This document shows, piece by piece, positions 8,217 to 18,114 of a stretch of 64,000 bases of DNA. Positions within the stretch are counted from its first letter, which is position 1; every line of letters starts with the position of its first letter. The notes under the pieces were generated by a model. The model was not told where the DNA came from. It was given only the letters and a program-made list of their open reading frames with translations, and made no database searches. Source of the DNA: Methylocella silvestris BL2 (GTDB lineage: Bacteria > Pseudomonadota > Alphaproteobacteria > Rhizobiales > Beijerinckiaceae). The stretch is from NCBI RefSeq assembly GCF_000021745.1, contig NC_011666.1:3995001-4059000 (forward strand). The letters are read 5' to 3'. A program made the translations under genes and the position numbers.

Positions 8217-8748
8217 CTTCAGCTCCCATCCTGTCGGCGATGTCGAGCAGCAGTCCCGCGTTGATCTTGTCGGAGGGATCGAGCGCCAGGAGTTTTGTCA
8301 CGGCTTCGCGGCCCTCGTCGATTTCGCCGACGCGCATGTGCAAATAGGCGTAGCCTTTTAACGTGAAGGTGAAGAAGCGCGGCAGCACCGCGGAATAGGA
8401 GCCGAAATCGGCGTCGTCCGGCTGCACGGCGCGCCAGTCGCGGGCAAGGCCAAGCTCGCTCAGCGCCTTGTCGAGGCAGGCGCGCGCCACCCCGATGGCG
8501 TCAAAAAGGCGCCCCTTGTAGAAATAGAAACGGTAGAGCCCGATCAGCACCGCAGGATGTTGCGGCGCCGCTGCGAGCGCTTCGAGCAGCAATGTCTCGG
8601 CGACGTCGTCGAGATGATAAGACGCCGCCGCTTCGCGGAGGCGGCGCTCCGCGGCGGCGGGCAGCCCCTCCCCGAGAATCGACGCCGCAATGGCGTCGAT
8701 CTCGAGCGCGGGGGGCGCCTTTGCGTCTATGTCGTCGCTCGCGAACAT
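8206..8748 (-). CDS. TPR-like nif-operon protein
   Basis: A 180-residue all-helical protein with TPR-like pairs: AETLLLEALAAAPQHPAVLIGLYRFYFYKGRLFDAI, and a C-terminal GYAYLHMRVGEIDEGREAVTKLLALDP. The DKINAGLLLDI tail follows. There is no signal peptide or catalytic motif. It starts seven bases after the IscA-like gene and overlaps the LRV gene by 11 bases. A scaffolding role in Fe-S or nitrogenase assembly is inferred from position only. Confidence 0.78.
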   Translation of the reverse strand: MFASDDIDAKAPPALEIDAIAASILGEGLPAAAERRLREAAASYHLDDVAETLLLEALAAAPQHPAVLIGLYRFYFYKGRLFDAIGVARACLDKALSELGLARDWRAVQPDDADFGSYSAVLPRFFTFTLKGYAYLHMRVGEIDEGREAVTKLLALDPSDKINAGLLLDIADRMGAEDED

Positions 8749-8755
8749 TCTGGCC

Positions 8756-9112
8756 CTATTTCGCCGACGAGAGAGCCGGCTCTTCCAAAGCCGCCGGCGC
8801 GGTGCTGCTGCAGCCGCATGACGCCTTTTTCGGATCGATGAAGTCGAAGCCGGTCTTTGCCGGCGTATCGACGAAATTGATCGTCACGCCGTCGAGAAGA
8901 AGCCGGGCTTCGGCGCCAAGAAACAGGCTGACGCCGTCCTGCGTGAAGACCTGCTCGTTGGCGGCCGGCGCCGGCTGCACGCTGAACTCGGCGCTGAGGC
9001 CGGAGCACCCGCCCGGCGTCACCTGCAGCCGGAGACCGCTGCCGGGACCCCCGTCGAACATGACGAGGCGGCGAACGAATTTATGAGCGGCGGGGGTCAG
9101 GGTGATGTTCAT
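8756..9112 (-). CDS. HesB/IscA-like Fe-S carrier, nif-associated
   Basis: A 118-residue A-type Fe-S carrier. The three family cysteines are present: one in [12 protein letters not shown] and the pair in SCGCSSTAP. The body reads [15 protein letters not shown] ... [14 protein letters not shown]. It should donate clusters during nitrogenase or NifB maturation. The start is ATG 9112, overlapping the ferredoxin stop by four bases. The C-terminal tail ([13 protein letters not shown]) is longer than in housekeeping IscA. Confidence 0.9.
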   Translation of the reverse strand: MNITLTPAAHKFVRRLVMFDGGPGSGLRLQVTPGGCSGLSAEFSVQPAPAANEQVFTQDGVSLFLGAEARLLLDGVTINFVDTPAKTGFDFIDPKKASCGCSSTAPAALEEPALSSAK

Positions 9113-9336
9113 GCCGCATTCCCTTGGTAGCGCGGCAGCGAGTTGTCGATGACGCAGGTGTTGTCCACCGGGCAGACGGCGACGCATTGCGGGATATCGA
9201 AATAGCCGATGCACTCGGTGCATTTCTTCGGGTTGATGACGAAGGTGCCGCCTTTCTCGCTGATCGCGACATTGGGGCATTCAGCCTCACACGCCGAACA
9301 TGACGTGCATTGCGAGGCGACGATCTTGTAGGTCAT
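9109..9336 (-). CDS. fdxN: 2[4Fe-4S] ferredoxin, FdxN type
   Basis: A 75-residue bacterial ferredoxin with [13 protein letters not shown] and [19 protein letters not shown]. The second motif has the longer spacing typical of nif-linked ferredoxins that follow nifB. It is a low-potential electron donor for NifB or nitrogenase. It lies 137 bp downstream of nifB and overlaps the IscA-like gene by four bases. Confidence 0.9.
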   Translation of the reverse strand: MTYKIVASQCTSCSACEAECPNVAISEKGGTFVINPKKCTECIGYFDIPQCVAVCPVDNTCVIDNSLPRYQGNAA

Positions 9337-9426
9337 GGCTCACTCCTTTCCTGACGGACTTTATGATCGAGCGTTTTCGCCATCGGCTTGTGAAAGCGCT
9401 CGATCTCTTTCGATGTGACGCATCTT

Positions 9427-9459
9427 CTTGTCGCCGACGTTTGCAACGTCCGCGACAAG
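9427..9459. other. Stem-loop between nifB and ferredoxin gene
   Basis: CTTGTCGC-C-GACGTT pairs with AACGTC-C-GCGACAAG around TGC: 14 bp with one C/C mismatch. No T-run follows, so an mRNA processing or stability site is more likely than a terminator. Confidence 0.45.
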
Positions 9460-9473
9460 ATGCTTCGCCCCGG

Positions 9474-11033
9474 TCAGACCGGCACGTAAGCGCCTTGGCG
9501 GATGTCGGCGTCGCCGCGGATGACATGCGCGATCTCGCCGCTGTTCACCTTGGCGAGGTAATCCTTGAAGTAGGCGATCGCCGATTGCTCGATGAATTCG
9601 AAGGCGTATTGATCGACCGGATCGATGCCGGCCGCACGCAGCGAATCTTTCGGGCAGCCGCCGATCTTGGCGACGAAGACAGCCGCGCAATCATTGATGG
9701 CGCGAATGACCGTCTCGAGCGCGTCTTCCTCGCCGTAACCGCCCTGGCAATAGAGATCGACGCGGCGGTGGCCGACGAATTTCGCGCCCTTGGTGCTGAG
9801 TTCGTAGACCTGGAACTCTTTGGCGTGGCCAAAGTGCTCGTTGACGCGGCCGCTGCCCTTGGTCGCGACGGCGATCAGGATCTGGATGTCGCTGGAAGCG
9901 CCAGCCAGAGTTTCGAGCTCGGCGTTCTTGGCTTCGACCTTGGCGATGCGCTCTTCCTCGACCTTGCTCTGATAGGCCTTGCGCGATTCAAGGTCGTAGT
10001 TGACCTCCATCTCCATGATCTTGTCGGTGGTGAACTCGGCGCTGCGATCTTCGCCAAGCAGTCCGACGGCGTCGGCGCGGCACTGGCGGCAATGCCGCAT
10101 CATGTTCATTTCGCCTTCGCAGCTGTCCTGCAGCGCCTTCAGCTCCTGCGCCGAGGGGCCGCGCTGGCCGGTGAGGCCGAATACCGTGCCGTGCTCCGGG
10201 GCGGAGATCAGCGGCATGATGTTGTGCAGGAATGCGCCGCGGGATTTGACCGCCCGGTTGACTTCGACGAGATGCTTGTCGTTCACGCCGGGGATCATCA
10301 CCGAGTTGATCTTGCAGAGGATGCCCCGCTCCGTCAGCATTTCGAGGCCCTGCAGCTGGCGATCGGTCAGGATCTTGGCCGCCTCATAGCCGGTGATGCG
10401 CTTGTGTTTCCAGAAGATCCACGGGTAGATCTTGGCGCCGATTTCCGGGTCGGTCATGTTGATCGTGATGGTCACATGATCGACGTTGAATTTGGCGATG
10501 GTGTCGACGTGATCGGGCAGGGCGAGGCCGTTGGTCGACAGGCAGAGCTTGATGTCGGGCGCGGTCCGGGAAATCAGTTCGAAGGTCTTGAACGTCTTTT
10601 CCGGATTGGCGAGCGGATCGCCGGGGCCGGCGATGCCGAGCACCGTCATCTGCGGGATCGTCGAGGCGACGGCCAGCACTTTCTTGGCCGCCTGTTCCGG
10701 CGTCAGCTTCTCGCTGACGACGCCGGGGCGCGATTCATTGGCGCAATCATATTTGCGGTTGCAATAGTTGCATTGAATATTACAGGCCGGCGCGACGGCG
10801 ACATGCATGCGCGCGTAGTGATGGTGGGCTTCTTCGCTGTAGCAGGGATGGTTTTTGACTTTTTCCCAGATTTCGGGGGCGAGGTCATTGGCCCCGGCTC
10901 CTGTGCCGCAGCTCGATTTGCCGCTGCCGCCGGACGTTCCACATCCCTTGTGGTCGGCGATCTTCTGCATCAGATCGTCGAGCGCCTCGGGGTCGCCGGC
11001 GTCATGTTCAATGTTTTGATAGGCTTCTTCCAT
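9474..11033 (-). CDS. nifB: FeMo-cofactor biosynthesis protein NifB
   Basis: A radical-SAM enzyme that builds NifB-co, the 8Fe core of FeMo-co. The 519 residues carry the SAM-cluster motif CNIQCNYC (Cys84, 88, 91), the HCRQCRADA cysteines near the end of the core, and a C-terminal NifX/NafY-like domain ([21 protein letters not shown]). The Gly/Ser/Cys-rich N-terminus (near residues 30-48) is usual for proteobacterial NifB. The start is ATG 11033 (MEEAYQN). It is the first gene of the long leftward operon, with a sigma-54 promoter and two NifA sites upstream. Confidence 0.98.
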   Translation of the reverse strand: MEEAYQNIEHDAGDPEALDDLMQKIADHKGCGTSGGSGKSSCGTGAGANDLAPEIWEKVKNHPCYSEEAHHHYARMHVAVAPACNIQCNYCNRKYDCANESRPGVVSEKLTPEQAAKKVLAVASTIPQMTVLGIAGPGDPLANPEKTFKTFELISRTAPDIKLCLSTNGLALPDHVDTIAKFNVDHVTITINMTDPEIGAKIYPWIFWKHKRITGYEAAKILTDRQLQGLEMLTERGILCKINSVMIPGVNDKHLVEVNRAVKSRGAFLHNIMPLISAPEHGTVFGLTGQRGPSAQELKALQDSCEGEMNMMRHCRQCRADAVGLLGEDRSAEFTTDKIMEMEVNYDLESRKAYQSKVEEERIAKVEAKNAELETLAGASSDIQILIAVATKGSGRVNEHFGHAKEFQVYELSTKGAKFVGHRRVDLYCQGGYGEEDALETVIRAINDCAAVFVAKIGGCPKDSLRAAGIDPVDQYAFEFIEQSAIAYFKDYLAKVNSGEIAHVIRGDADIRQGAYVPV

Positions 11034-11131
11034 ATCAGTTCCTCGCGGGTAGGCTCTGCGCCAGAACTCTCGGATCGCGGCTCGACTTTGCGGTTTGACC
11101 AGCCGAGCAAAGCACCGTGCAGGGAGAGTTC

Positions 11132-11147
11132 GGCAACAACCGTGCCA
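11132..11147 (-). promoter_or_regulatory. Sigma-54 promoter of nifB operon
   Basis: The minus strand reads TGGCACGGTTGTTGCC with exact GG-N10-GC spacing. The predicted start is near 11121, about 90 nt before nifB. Confidence 0.92.
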
Positions 11148-11206
11148 TCGCTGTTGAACCAAGCAAGCAGCTGATATTTAGAGAGATTTTAGATTGGATG
11201 GGGCGA

Positions 11207-11222
11207 TGTCGCGATGCTGACA
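11207..11222 (-). promoter_or_regulatory. NifA activator site 1 of nifB
   Basis: Exact TGT-N10-ACA, about 60 bp upstream of the nifB -24 element. Confidence 0.8.
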
Positions 11223-11245
11223 CTGTCGGAAAGCGAATGCCGCCA

Positions 11246-11261
11246 TGTCAGTTAATCGACA
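11246..11261 (-). promoter_or_regulatory. NifA activator site 2 of nifB
   Basis: A second exact TGT-N10-ACA, 39 bp centre to centre from site 1. From here to 11478 I see no gene and no other recognisable element. Confidence 0.8.
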
Positions 11262-11478
11262 CTTCGGAAATTAAGGCCCAAGTTCCGAAAATCCGCGCCG
11301 CGACCTTGCCGACGGCGCGATAAACTCACAGCTGCGATCGCGCGGCAATGATCTCAATCAATTTGCGGCGCGCCCGGACGACATCCACAAAGCCGGCCCG
11401 CGAGGCTGGCGAAATTGAAGAATTGCAGCGTTTCCGGGCCACATCACGCTCCGATTAGTCCGAAACAGTCGCACGCAT

Positions 11479-11505
11479 GATTGTGGATCGATCGGATCCA
11501 CAATC
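11479..11505. terminator. Hairpin downstream of the YqeB-like gene
   Basis: Perfect 11-bp inverted repeat GATTGTGGATC / GATCCACAATC with a 5-base loop, eight bases after the YqeB-like stop. No long T-run follows on the minus strand, so terminator function is only probable. Confidence 0.5.
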
Positions 11506-11513
11506 AAAATGAT

Positions 11514-12356
11514 CTAGCGGGCTTCCTGAACGATGACGGCCGATCGCTTTGGCGCGGGCGCCGCGTTTTTCTGAAGGGCGCGCATGACCGCCTTGGCGGT
11601 GAGGCGCCCTGTGGCGTCCATTCCGGTCCAGGCGGCCTGACGGGTGCGCGGATCGACTTCGGCGAGAACGTCGCCTTCAACCACTTCCGTTCCATCCCGT
11701 ACAATGCCGATGAGAATGCCGTCCGCCGCCGCCGCCAGCGGCTCGCCGCCGACATGGCCGACGACGAACCCGCGGAAGGCGCGTGAGCCGAGATCGACCG
11801 CCGTTCGCCAGGAGCCGCGCCGATGCGCGAAGACGAAGTTTTTTGATCCGGCGGCGGAGTCCTCTGTCGCGCCGCCGGCAAGCTTGACGGGGGCGGGCTG
11901 GCCCAGCGGCACCGCGACGTCGCAGTTGAGTTTATCGTCGAACCCGGGCCCAACGCCGATTGTCAGTCTGGCGAGATTGCGCAGGTCCGGCCGCAATGCA
12001 AAGGGCTGCAGCCGCGCGTCAATGACAAGATCGAGTTGACGCAGCACGAGAAGGTCGAGCAGGCCGAGCGTCGTCACCGCGACGCAATCCGGCCGCGAGA
12101 CGGCGGCGAGCACTTCGAGGCCGGTTTCGGCGCGTTCGCCGGAAATCGCGGCGATCATCGCCCGGTCGCCGAACAGAGCGTCGTGAAACGACATGCCGCG
12201 CCTGTACACCGGCGGATTGGAATCGCGGGAGAGTGCGGCGCTCCATCCGCTTCTGTCAAGATGGACGGCGATGGCCGAGGCGACCTCGTTCACTCCCAGA
12301 ATGACGGCAAAGGGTCTGCTCGAACGACCCGAGGAAAAATGTGAGTAATCGACCAT
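11514..12356 (-). CDS. YqeB/EF2563-like molybdenum-hydroxylase accessory protein
   Basis: A 280-residue protein similar to the YqeB (EF2563) group linked to selenium-dependent molybdenum hydroxylase maturation. It has a Rossmann-like N-terminus (AVILGVNEVASAIAVHLDRSGW) followed by the RRGMSFHDALFGD segment typical of the group. A C-terminal half has a lipoyl-like fold pattern (IVRDGTEVVEGDVLAEVDP). The start is ATG 12356 with GGAGGG upstream; a longer frame to 12404 lacks this. A sigma-54 element lies about 25 bp upstream, and it shares a NifA site with divergent nifA. It is therefore probably NifA-controlled. Its role in Mo or cofactor supply is inference. Confidence 0.72.
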   Translation of the reverse strand: MVDYSHFSSGRSSRPFAVILGVNEVASAIAVHLDRSGWSAALSRDSNPPVYRRGMSFHDALFGDRAMIAAISGERAETGLEVLAAVSRPDCVAVTTLGLLDLLVLRQLDLVIDARLQPFALRPDLRNLARLTIGVGPGFDDKLNCDVAVPLGQPAPVKLAGGATEDSAAGSKNFVFAHRRGSWRTAVDLGSRAFRGFVVGHVGGEPLAAAADGILIGIVRDGTEVVEGDVLAEVDPRTRQAAWTGMDATGRLTAKAVMRALQKNAAPAPKRSAVIVQEAR

Positions 12357-12379
12357 GCCAAGCCCTCCAGCGACCGAAT

Positions 12380-12395
12380 AGCAAGCGGCGGGCCA
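12380..12395 (-). promoter_or_regulatory. Sigma-54 promoter of the YqeB-like gene
   Basis: The minus strand reads TGGCCCGCCGCTTGCT: one mismatch to TGGCACG-N4-TTGCW and exact GG-N10-GC spacing. The predicted start near 12369 leaves a leader of about 13 nt that carries the Shine-Dalgarno sequence. Confidence 0.75.
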
Positions 12396-12489
12396 GTGGC
12401 GCAAAGCTATGATTTTCCTCTGAAGCGGGCCGAAAACGGGAGGTTATAGCTATATCTATGAAGGAATAGCTTGCGAGGGTGGTCTGCTT

Positions 12490-12505
12490 TGTCTGTTTCG
12501 CAACA
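12490..12505. promoter_or_regulatory. Shared NifA activator site between nifA and the YqeB-like gene
   Basis: Exact TGT-N10-ACA (TGTCTGTTTCGCAACA). Its centre is about 100 bp from both flanking -24 elements, so one site could serve both divergent promoters and would make nifA autoregulated. Confidence 0.75.
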
Positions 12506-12595
12506 GAACGGCGGCGGAAGCTGACAATTGGATCGTGGCGGCCGTTTTGCCTTTTGTTCGTTTCGATCCGATTGCTTTGTAGGATTCCGAACAAT

Positions 12596-12611
12596 CGGCA
12601 TGGAGCTTGCT
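12596..12611 (+). promoter_or_regulatory. Sigma-54 promoter of nifA
   Basis: CGGCATGGAGCTTGCT: GG-N10-GC spacing exact, two mismatches in the -24 block, perfect TTGCT. The predicted start is near 12622, 29 nt before the nifA ATG. Confidence 0.75.
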
Positions 12612-12650
12612 TGGATTGTCGCTTAACGGTCCTCAAAAACGAGGCTCTCG

Positions 12651-14381
<1,731 letters not shown>

Positions 14382-14463
14382 AAGGTCGGGCCTGAACAGC
14401 ATGCGCGGGCGGGTCTCGCGGCCCGCGCAAGGTCGGGCAAGCGACGAAGGCCTTGGCGCAAAG

Positions 14464-14502
14464 AAAAAAAGCGCCGCCGCAAGATTTGCGGCGCCGCCTT
14501 TT
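14464..14502. terminator. Bidirectional terminator after nifA
   Basis: Stem CGCCGCAA / TTGCGGCG with loop GAT. On the minus strand it is followed by a run of seven T (14470-14464), and on the plus strand by TTTT. It separates nifA from the convergent unknown/haemoglobin pair. Confidence 0.75.
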
Positions 14503-14573
14503 CGAATTCATCGACACTCAAACTTTGATGAGCGCGGCGCGTTGCGTCGCGACTTGCGCGAAATCCTTGCGGA

Positions 14574-15164
14574 TCAAACCGGACGATGCTCGTAACGGTT
14601 CTTGACCGGCCCCATCCGCTCCAGCCCCTGCGCGAAACTGATGGCGTCGAAGGAATCGTCGAAAGCCAGGGCCGCGTCCGCCACCGCATCCGTCTTGCCG
14701 CCGATCGTAAGTTTCTTCAGATCGGTTTTGTCGAGCCGCAGCAGCTCCAGCACTTCATTGTAAACGGTCGATTCGTCGAGCGGCAGCACATAGAAGGGAA
14801 TGCCGTCGATCTCGACGTGGTATTTCGCGAGCAGATCGATGTTGTTGCAGAAGGCGAAATATTTGCCGGTCGGGCTGAGCTTGCCCTTGAGGACGTCGGC
14901 AAAGCTTTGCAGATGTTCGAACGACAGGAAATTGGCGGTCAGAAAGGGGATCGTCTCGGCGCCGGCGTCGGCGACCGCGATCACCTGTTCGCAGGCAAGT
15001 TCCGGCGGGCGCTTCTCGTCGGCGTAGGACTGCTGGAATTTCAGCGCGATCCCGCCGCGATAGCCAAAGCGGCCGGGCTTTTCCGTGGCGCCCTTGAAGA
15101 CCGCGTTGATTAGCCGGCCTTCGGCTTCGAGAGAGGCGAAAGGCGTTTCAGTGATGCTTGTCAT
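14574..15164 (-). CDS. Unknown protein coupled to truncated haemoglobin
   Basis: A 196-residue soluble protein that I do not recognise. Distinct stretches are GRFGYRGGIALKFQQSYADEKRPPE, PFLTANFLSFEHLQSFADVLKGKLSP and a C-terminal FAQGLERMGPVKNRYEHRPV. It has few cysteines and no signal or membrane segment. Its start overlaps the truncated-haemoglobin stop by 17 bases on the same strand, so the two are probably translated together. A shared role in O2 or NO handling next to nifA is inference. A strong terminator follows. Confidence 0.75.
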   Translation of the reverse strand: MTSITETPFASLEAEGRLINAVFKGATEKPGRFGYRGGIALKFQQSYADEKRPPELACEQVIAVADAGAETIPFLTANFLSFEHLQSFADVLKGKLSPTGKYFAFCNNIDLLAKYHVEIDGIPFYVLPLDESTVYNEVLELLRLDKTDLKKLTIGGKTDAVADAALAFDDSFDAISFAQGLERMGPVKNRYEHRPV

Positions 15165-15573
15165 GTGCGTTTTCCGGATCGTTGCGAAGCCAGTCGGCCA
15201 GTTTAAGGAAGGCGCTCTTCAGCCGGTCGCGGAGTTTTACCTCCGCAACGACCTCATCCAGCGCCGCGTTCATGCAGGCGAGCCAGGCGTCGCGCTCGCG
15301 GGGACCGATGGAGAAACGGACATGCCTCATGCGCAGACGCGGATGTCCCCGCTTTTGCGAATATAATGCCGGTCCGCCAAGCCACTCGCCGAGATAAAGT
15401 TTCAGGATCGCTTTCGTCGATCCGAGGTCTTCTGCATGTATGGCGCGAATGGCCTGCGCCTCGGGCCGCTCGTCCATGTTGCGGTAGAAAGATTCGACCA
15501 GATGGTCGACAGCGGCGGCGCCTCCGATGAGATCGAAGTCCCGGACTGCGGTTTGCAACTCTTGGTCAACCAT
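15148..15573 (-). CDS. Group II truncated haemoglobin
   Basis: A 141-residue 2-on-2 globin. The proximal histidine is in RMRHVRFSIGP; the group II signature YLGEWLGGPALYSQKRGHPRLRM and a C-terminal MNAALDE helix are present. Such proteins bind O2 or NO. Close to nifA and the cbb3 genes, a role in O2 or NO management during N2 fixation is plausible but not shown. The start is ATG 15573. It is upstream partner of the overlapping unknown gene. Confidence 0.88.
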   Translation of the reverse strand: MVDQELQTAVRDFDLIGGAAAVDHLVESFYRNMDERPEAQAIRAIHAEDLGSTKAILKLYLGEWLGGPALYSQKRGHPRLRMRHVRFSIGPRERDAWLACMNAALDEVVAEVKLRDRLKSAFLKLADWLRNDPENAHDKHH

Positions 15574-15769
15574 AGCGACAGTCTGATCCCAGGCCCTGCC
15601 GATCGTCGGCGCGGGTAATGAACCGGCGGCGGAAACGACGCTTGGCCGCTTCGTTGTTTCAAGCTTTTTATCGACCTATGACGCTTGGCCGAAGGCCTTT
15701 ACTTTGCGTCATGCCTGCGCTGCCGAGCCCCTTGCGGATCAAAGCGGAGGGGCCGGCGAACAGTCAGGC

Positions 15770-16246
15770 TCAGCGGCGCGGATCGATCTTGCGAACCCGG
15801 ATGATGAGGTCGGCGCTGATGATCTCCATGCCTTCAGGCGGCTGCGGCAGGCCAAGCACGCCGACAGCTTCCGGAGGAATATCGAGGAGATCCTCTTCGT
15901 TCTCGAGCAGGAAATGATAATGCGGCCCCGTATTGGTGTCGTACCAGGTTCGCGAGCCCTGGACGGCGATCTCGCGCAGCAGCCCGGCTTCGGTGAACTG
16001 GTTCAGCGCATTATAGACGGTGGCAAGCGAAATCGGCGGGCGCGCCTGCTTCGACCTGGCGTGCAGCGTCTCGGCGGTCACGTGACAATCGCCGTTCGCG
16101 AATAAAAGCGCGACCAGCGTCAGGCGTTGGCGGGTCGGCCGCAGTCCGGCCGTCCGCAGCTTGGCGCGCATGGCCGCCTGGAAATCGCGTCCCTTCGGAG
16201 CGAAGTCCGGTCCTCCATATGGCTGGGGCGTGGCTTGCGATGTCAT
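15770..16246 (-). CDS. Fur-superfamily regulator, Irr-like (no HRM)
   Basis: A 158-residue Fur-family repressor of the Irr type. The DNA-binding half has LRTAGLRPTRQRLTLVALLF and PPISLATVYNALNQFTEAGLL. The metal/haem region has NTGPHYHFLLENEEDLLDIP. Unlike the second copy at 58323, it lacks the N-terminal Cys-Pro haem-regulatory motif. It should sense iron or haem status and control iron genes. Gene start is ATG 16246; the 260 bp to mscL shows no clear operator. Confidence 0.87.
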   Translation of the reverse strand: MTSQATPQPYGGPDFAPKGRDFQAAMRAKLRTAGLRPTRQRLTLVALLFANGDCHVTAETLHARSKQARPPISLATVYNALNQFTEAGLLREIAVQGSRTWYDTNTGPHYHFLLENEEDLLDIPPEAVGVLGLPQPPEGMEIISADLIIRVRKIDPRR

Positions 16247-16506
16247 TTGGCCTGTCTCAAGGTTCGACGCTACGGGCGCGCCGCGCGCCCCTGGCCTCCC
16301 GTCGCATTTCGCTCAAAAATGGCGTCGACTGAAGGCCTTCCAGACAGAACAGCACGGGCCGTGCCAATCCCGCATTGATCCACCGCAAGAGCGGGCTTCC
16401 CTCTAGGAAATTGGCCCGGCGGGCGACGGCGCGGCGGCGGCGTCGTTTTCTCGACATAGGGGAGTGTCGGGAAATGGACACAAACCTCGACGCGGAGCCT
16501 ATGGCT

Positions 16507-16911
16507 TTATTTCCGCGCCAGCAGGTCGCGAATTTGTTCGAGCAGAACTTCCTGCTTCGGCGGCTGGGTCGACGCCGGGTCCGGCTTCGGCGTCACCTTG
16601 TTCAGGGCCTTAACGGCAAGGAACAGGACGAAGGCGACGATCAGGAAATTGATCAGAAGCGTAATGAAATTCCCATAGGCGATGGTCGCGCCGGCCTGGC
16701 GGGCCAGCGCCAGGGTCGGCTGCGGCGCGCCGGACAGCTGCCAATAGAGATTGGAAAAATCGACGCCGCCGGTGATGCGGCCGACGATCGGCATGATGAT
16801 GTCATTGACCACCGACTGCACCAACCCGCTGAAGGCGGCGCCGATGATGAAGCCGATGGCGAGGTCGATCAGATTGCCCCTGAGGGCGAATTCCTTGAAT
16901 TCCTTGAGCAT
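16507..16911 (-). CDS. mscL: Large-conductance mechanosensitive channel MscL
   Basis: A 134-residue inner-membrane pentameric channel that releases solutes on hypo-osmotic shock. It has an amphipathic N-terminus ([24 protein letters not shown]), TM1 with the pore-lining [18 protein letters not shown] segment, TM2 ([23 protein letters not shown]) and a C-terminal helix. Length and order fit the family exactly. Confidence 0.97.
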   Translation of the reverse strand: MLKEFKEFALRGNLIDLAIGFIIGAAFSGLVQSVVNDIIMPIVGRITGGVDFSNLYWQLSGAPQPTLALARQAGATIAYGNFITLLINFLIVAFVLFLAVKALNKVTPKPDPASTQPPKQEVLLEQIRDLLARK

Positions 16912-17184
16912 GGCGGCTCTCCCGCTGGAATGGATCGCGTGAGCGCGGCCGCCCGCTGGAGGGGGCGCGCCGTTTCAAGCCGGCCGGCGGCGGAGCGTTT
17001 GCGCGCCGCGAAGCCGGATGCAACGTATCGCAAAGACTGGTACACAGCGCTCAACTAAAGGGGAAACGCCGCATGATTCCGGACACGCGGAATGTGAAAA
17101 ATGTGTTGCGAGTCAATTCGCAGGCAAGCGCCTGACGATGCATCGGCGGCCCATTTGGGGGCGGCTGTTCAAGGGGGACTGACA

Positions 17185-17406
17185 ATGAAACGATTCATTC
17201 TCGCGGCGTCGACCGCTTTGGTCATGATGGGCGCCATGGCGGCGTCAGTGGAGGAGGCCGGCGCCGTCGTTTGCGCGCGCGGCGTCTATCGCGCCGGCTG
17301 CGCCGGGCCAAATGGCGCGGTCGTCGCCCGCCGCGGCGTCTACGCGCGCCCGGTCTATGGCGCGCGCAGGGTCTATGCGCCGCGCGGCGTCTATCGCCGC
17401 TATTGA
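17185..17406 (+). CDS. Small secreted Arg/Tyr-rich repeat protein
   Basis: A 73-residue protein with an N-terminal signal peptide (MKRFILAASTALVMMGAMAA) and a mature part built of RGVY/RxVY units (ARGVYRAG, RRGVYARPVY, RRVYAPRGVYRRY). Two cysteines are present. Similar tiny exported proteins are common in Rhizobiales-related genomes, with no known function. The start is ATG 17185 after GGGGGAC. It stands alone between mscL and the fds operon. Confidence 0.7.
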   Translation: MKRFILAASTALVMMGAMAASVEEAGAVVCARGVYRAGCAGPNGAVVARRGVYARPVYGARRVYAPRGVYRRY

Positions 17407-17628
17407 TAGGCCGGCCGCCGCAGCGCGGCTGACTCGACCTTTGCCGCCGGCGTTAAAGCGCTGGCGGCGTTTCCGCGCCCTCGGTCGGCTTCAGGCGATG
17501 ATTAACTGCTGAAAGGGCGTTGCAAAGCCCGTATATATAGAAGCCTTCTATCAACCGATGAAACAAGCCCATTGATCTTTCGGGGCCGGCAGGCCACCTT
17601 TTGCCTATAATAAGGAAAAGTAGGCGAC

Positions 17629-18114
17629 ATGGGTGGAACATTGTCTGGGGCGTCCTATTGGAACGCCGAGCGGGCCGCGGAAATCATACACGAACATCTC
17701 GGCCTTGAGGGGCCGATGCTGCCGATCCTGCATGCATTGCAGGAGGAGTTCGGCTATGTGAACGGCGACGCCGTGCCGATGATCGCCAAAGCGCTCAATC
17801 TGAGCCGCGCCGAAGTGCATGGCGTCACAAGTTTTTATCATGATTTCCGCCACGAGCCCGCTGGACGGCATGTGCTGAAACTCTGTCGCGGCGAATCCTG
17901 CCAGAGCATGGGCAGCGAGGAACTTGCGCGCAAATTCCTGACTGGTCTCGGGATCGAATGGGGCGGGACGACGGCGGACGGCGATCTCACTGTCGAGGCG
18001 ATTTATTGCCTCGGGCTTTGCGCCTGCTCCCCGGCGGCCATGCTGGACGATGAACTGATTGGCGCGCTTGATGAGGAGACGCTGGCCGAAGCGGTTAACA
18101 CGGTGAGCGCATGA
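17629..18114 (+). CDS. fdsG: NAD-dependent formate dehydrogenase gamma subunit FdsG
   Basis: A 161-residue thioredoxin-fold 2Fe-2S subunit (NuoE family). Cluster cysteines are in LCRGESCQSMG and EAIYCLGLCACSP. It hands electrons between FdsB and FdsA in the cytoplasmic Mo-formate dehydrogenase, which oxidises formate to CO2 and makes NADH. It is the first gene of fdsGBA-fdhD-fdsD and overlaps fdsB by four bases. Confidence 0.95.
   Translation: MGGTLSGASYWNAERAAEIIHEHLGLEGPMLPILHALQEEFGYVNGDAVPMIAKALNLSRAEVHGVTSFYHDFRHEPAGRHVLKLCRGESCQSMGSEELARKFLTGLGIEWGGTTADGDLTVEAIYCLGLCACSPAAMLDDELIGALDEETLAEAVNTVSA

Noticed and set aside
11034-11162. Upstream extension of nifB to a further start
   Set aside because: The added residues are not NifB-like, and the extension would overlap the sigma-54 promoter.
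9300-11174. Long open frame (624 codons) opposite nifB
   Set aside because: It is the shadow of nifB on the other strand at high third-position GC; it has no family motif.
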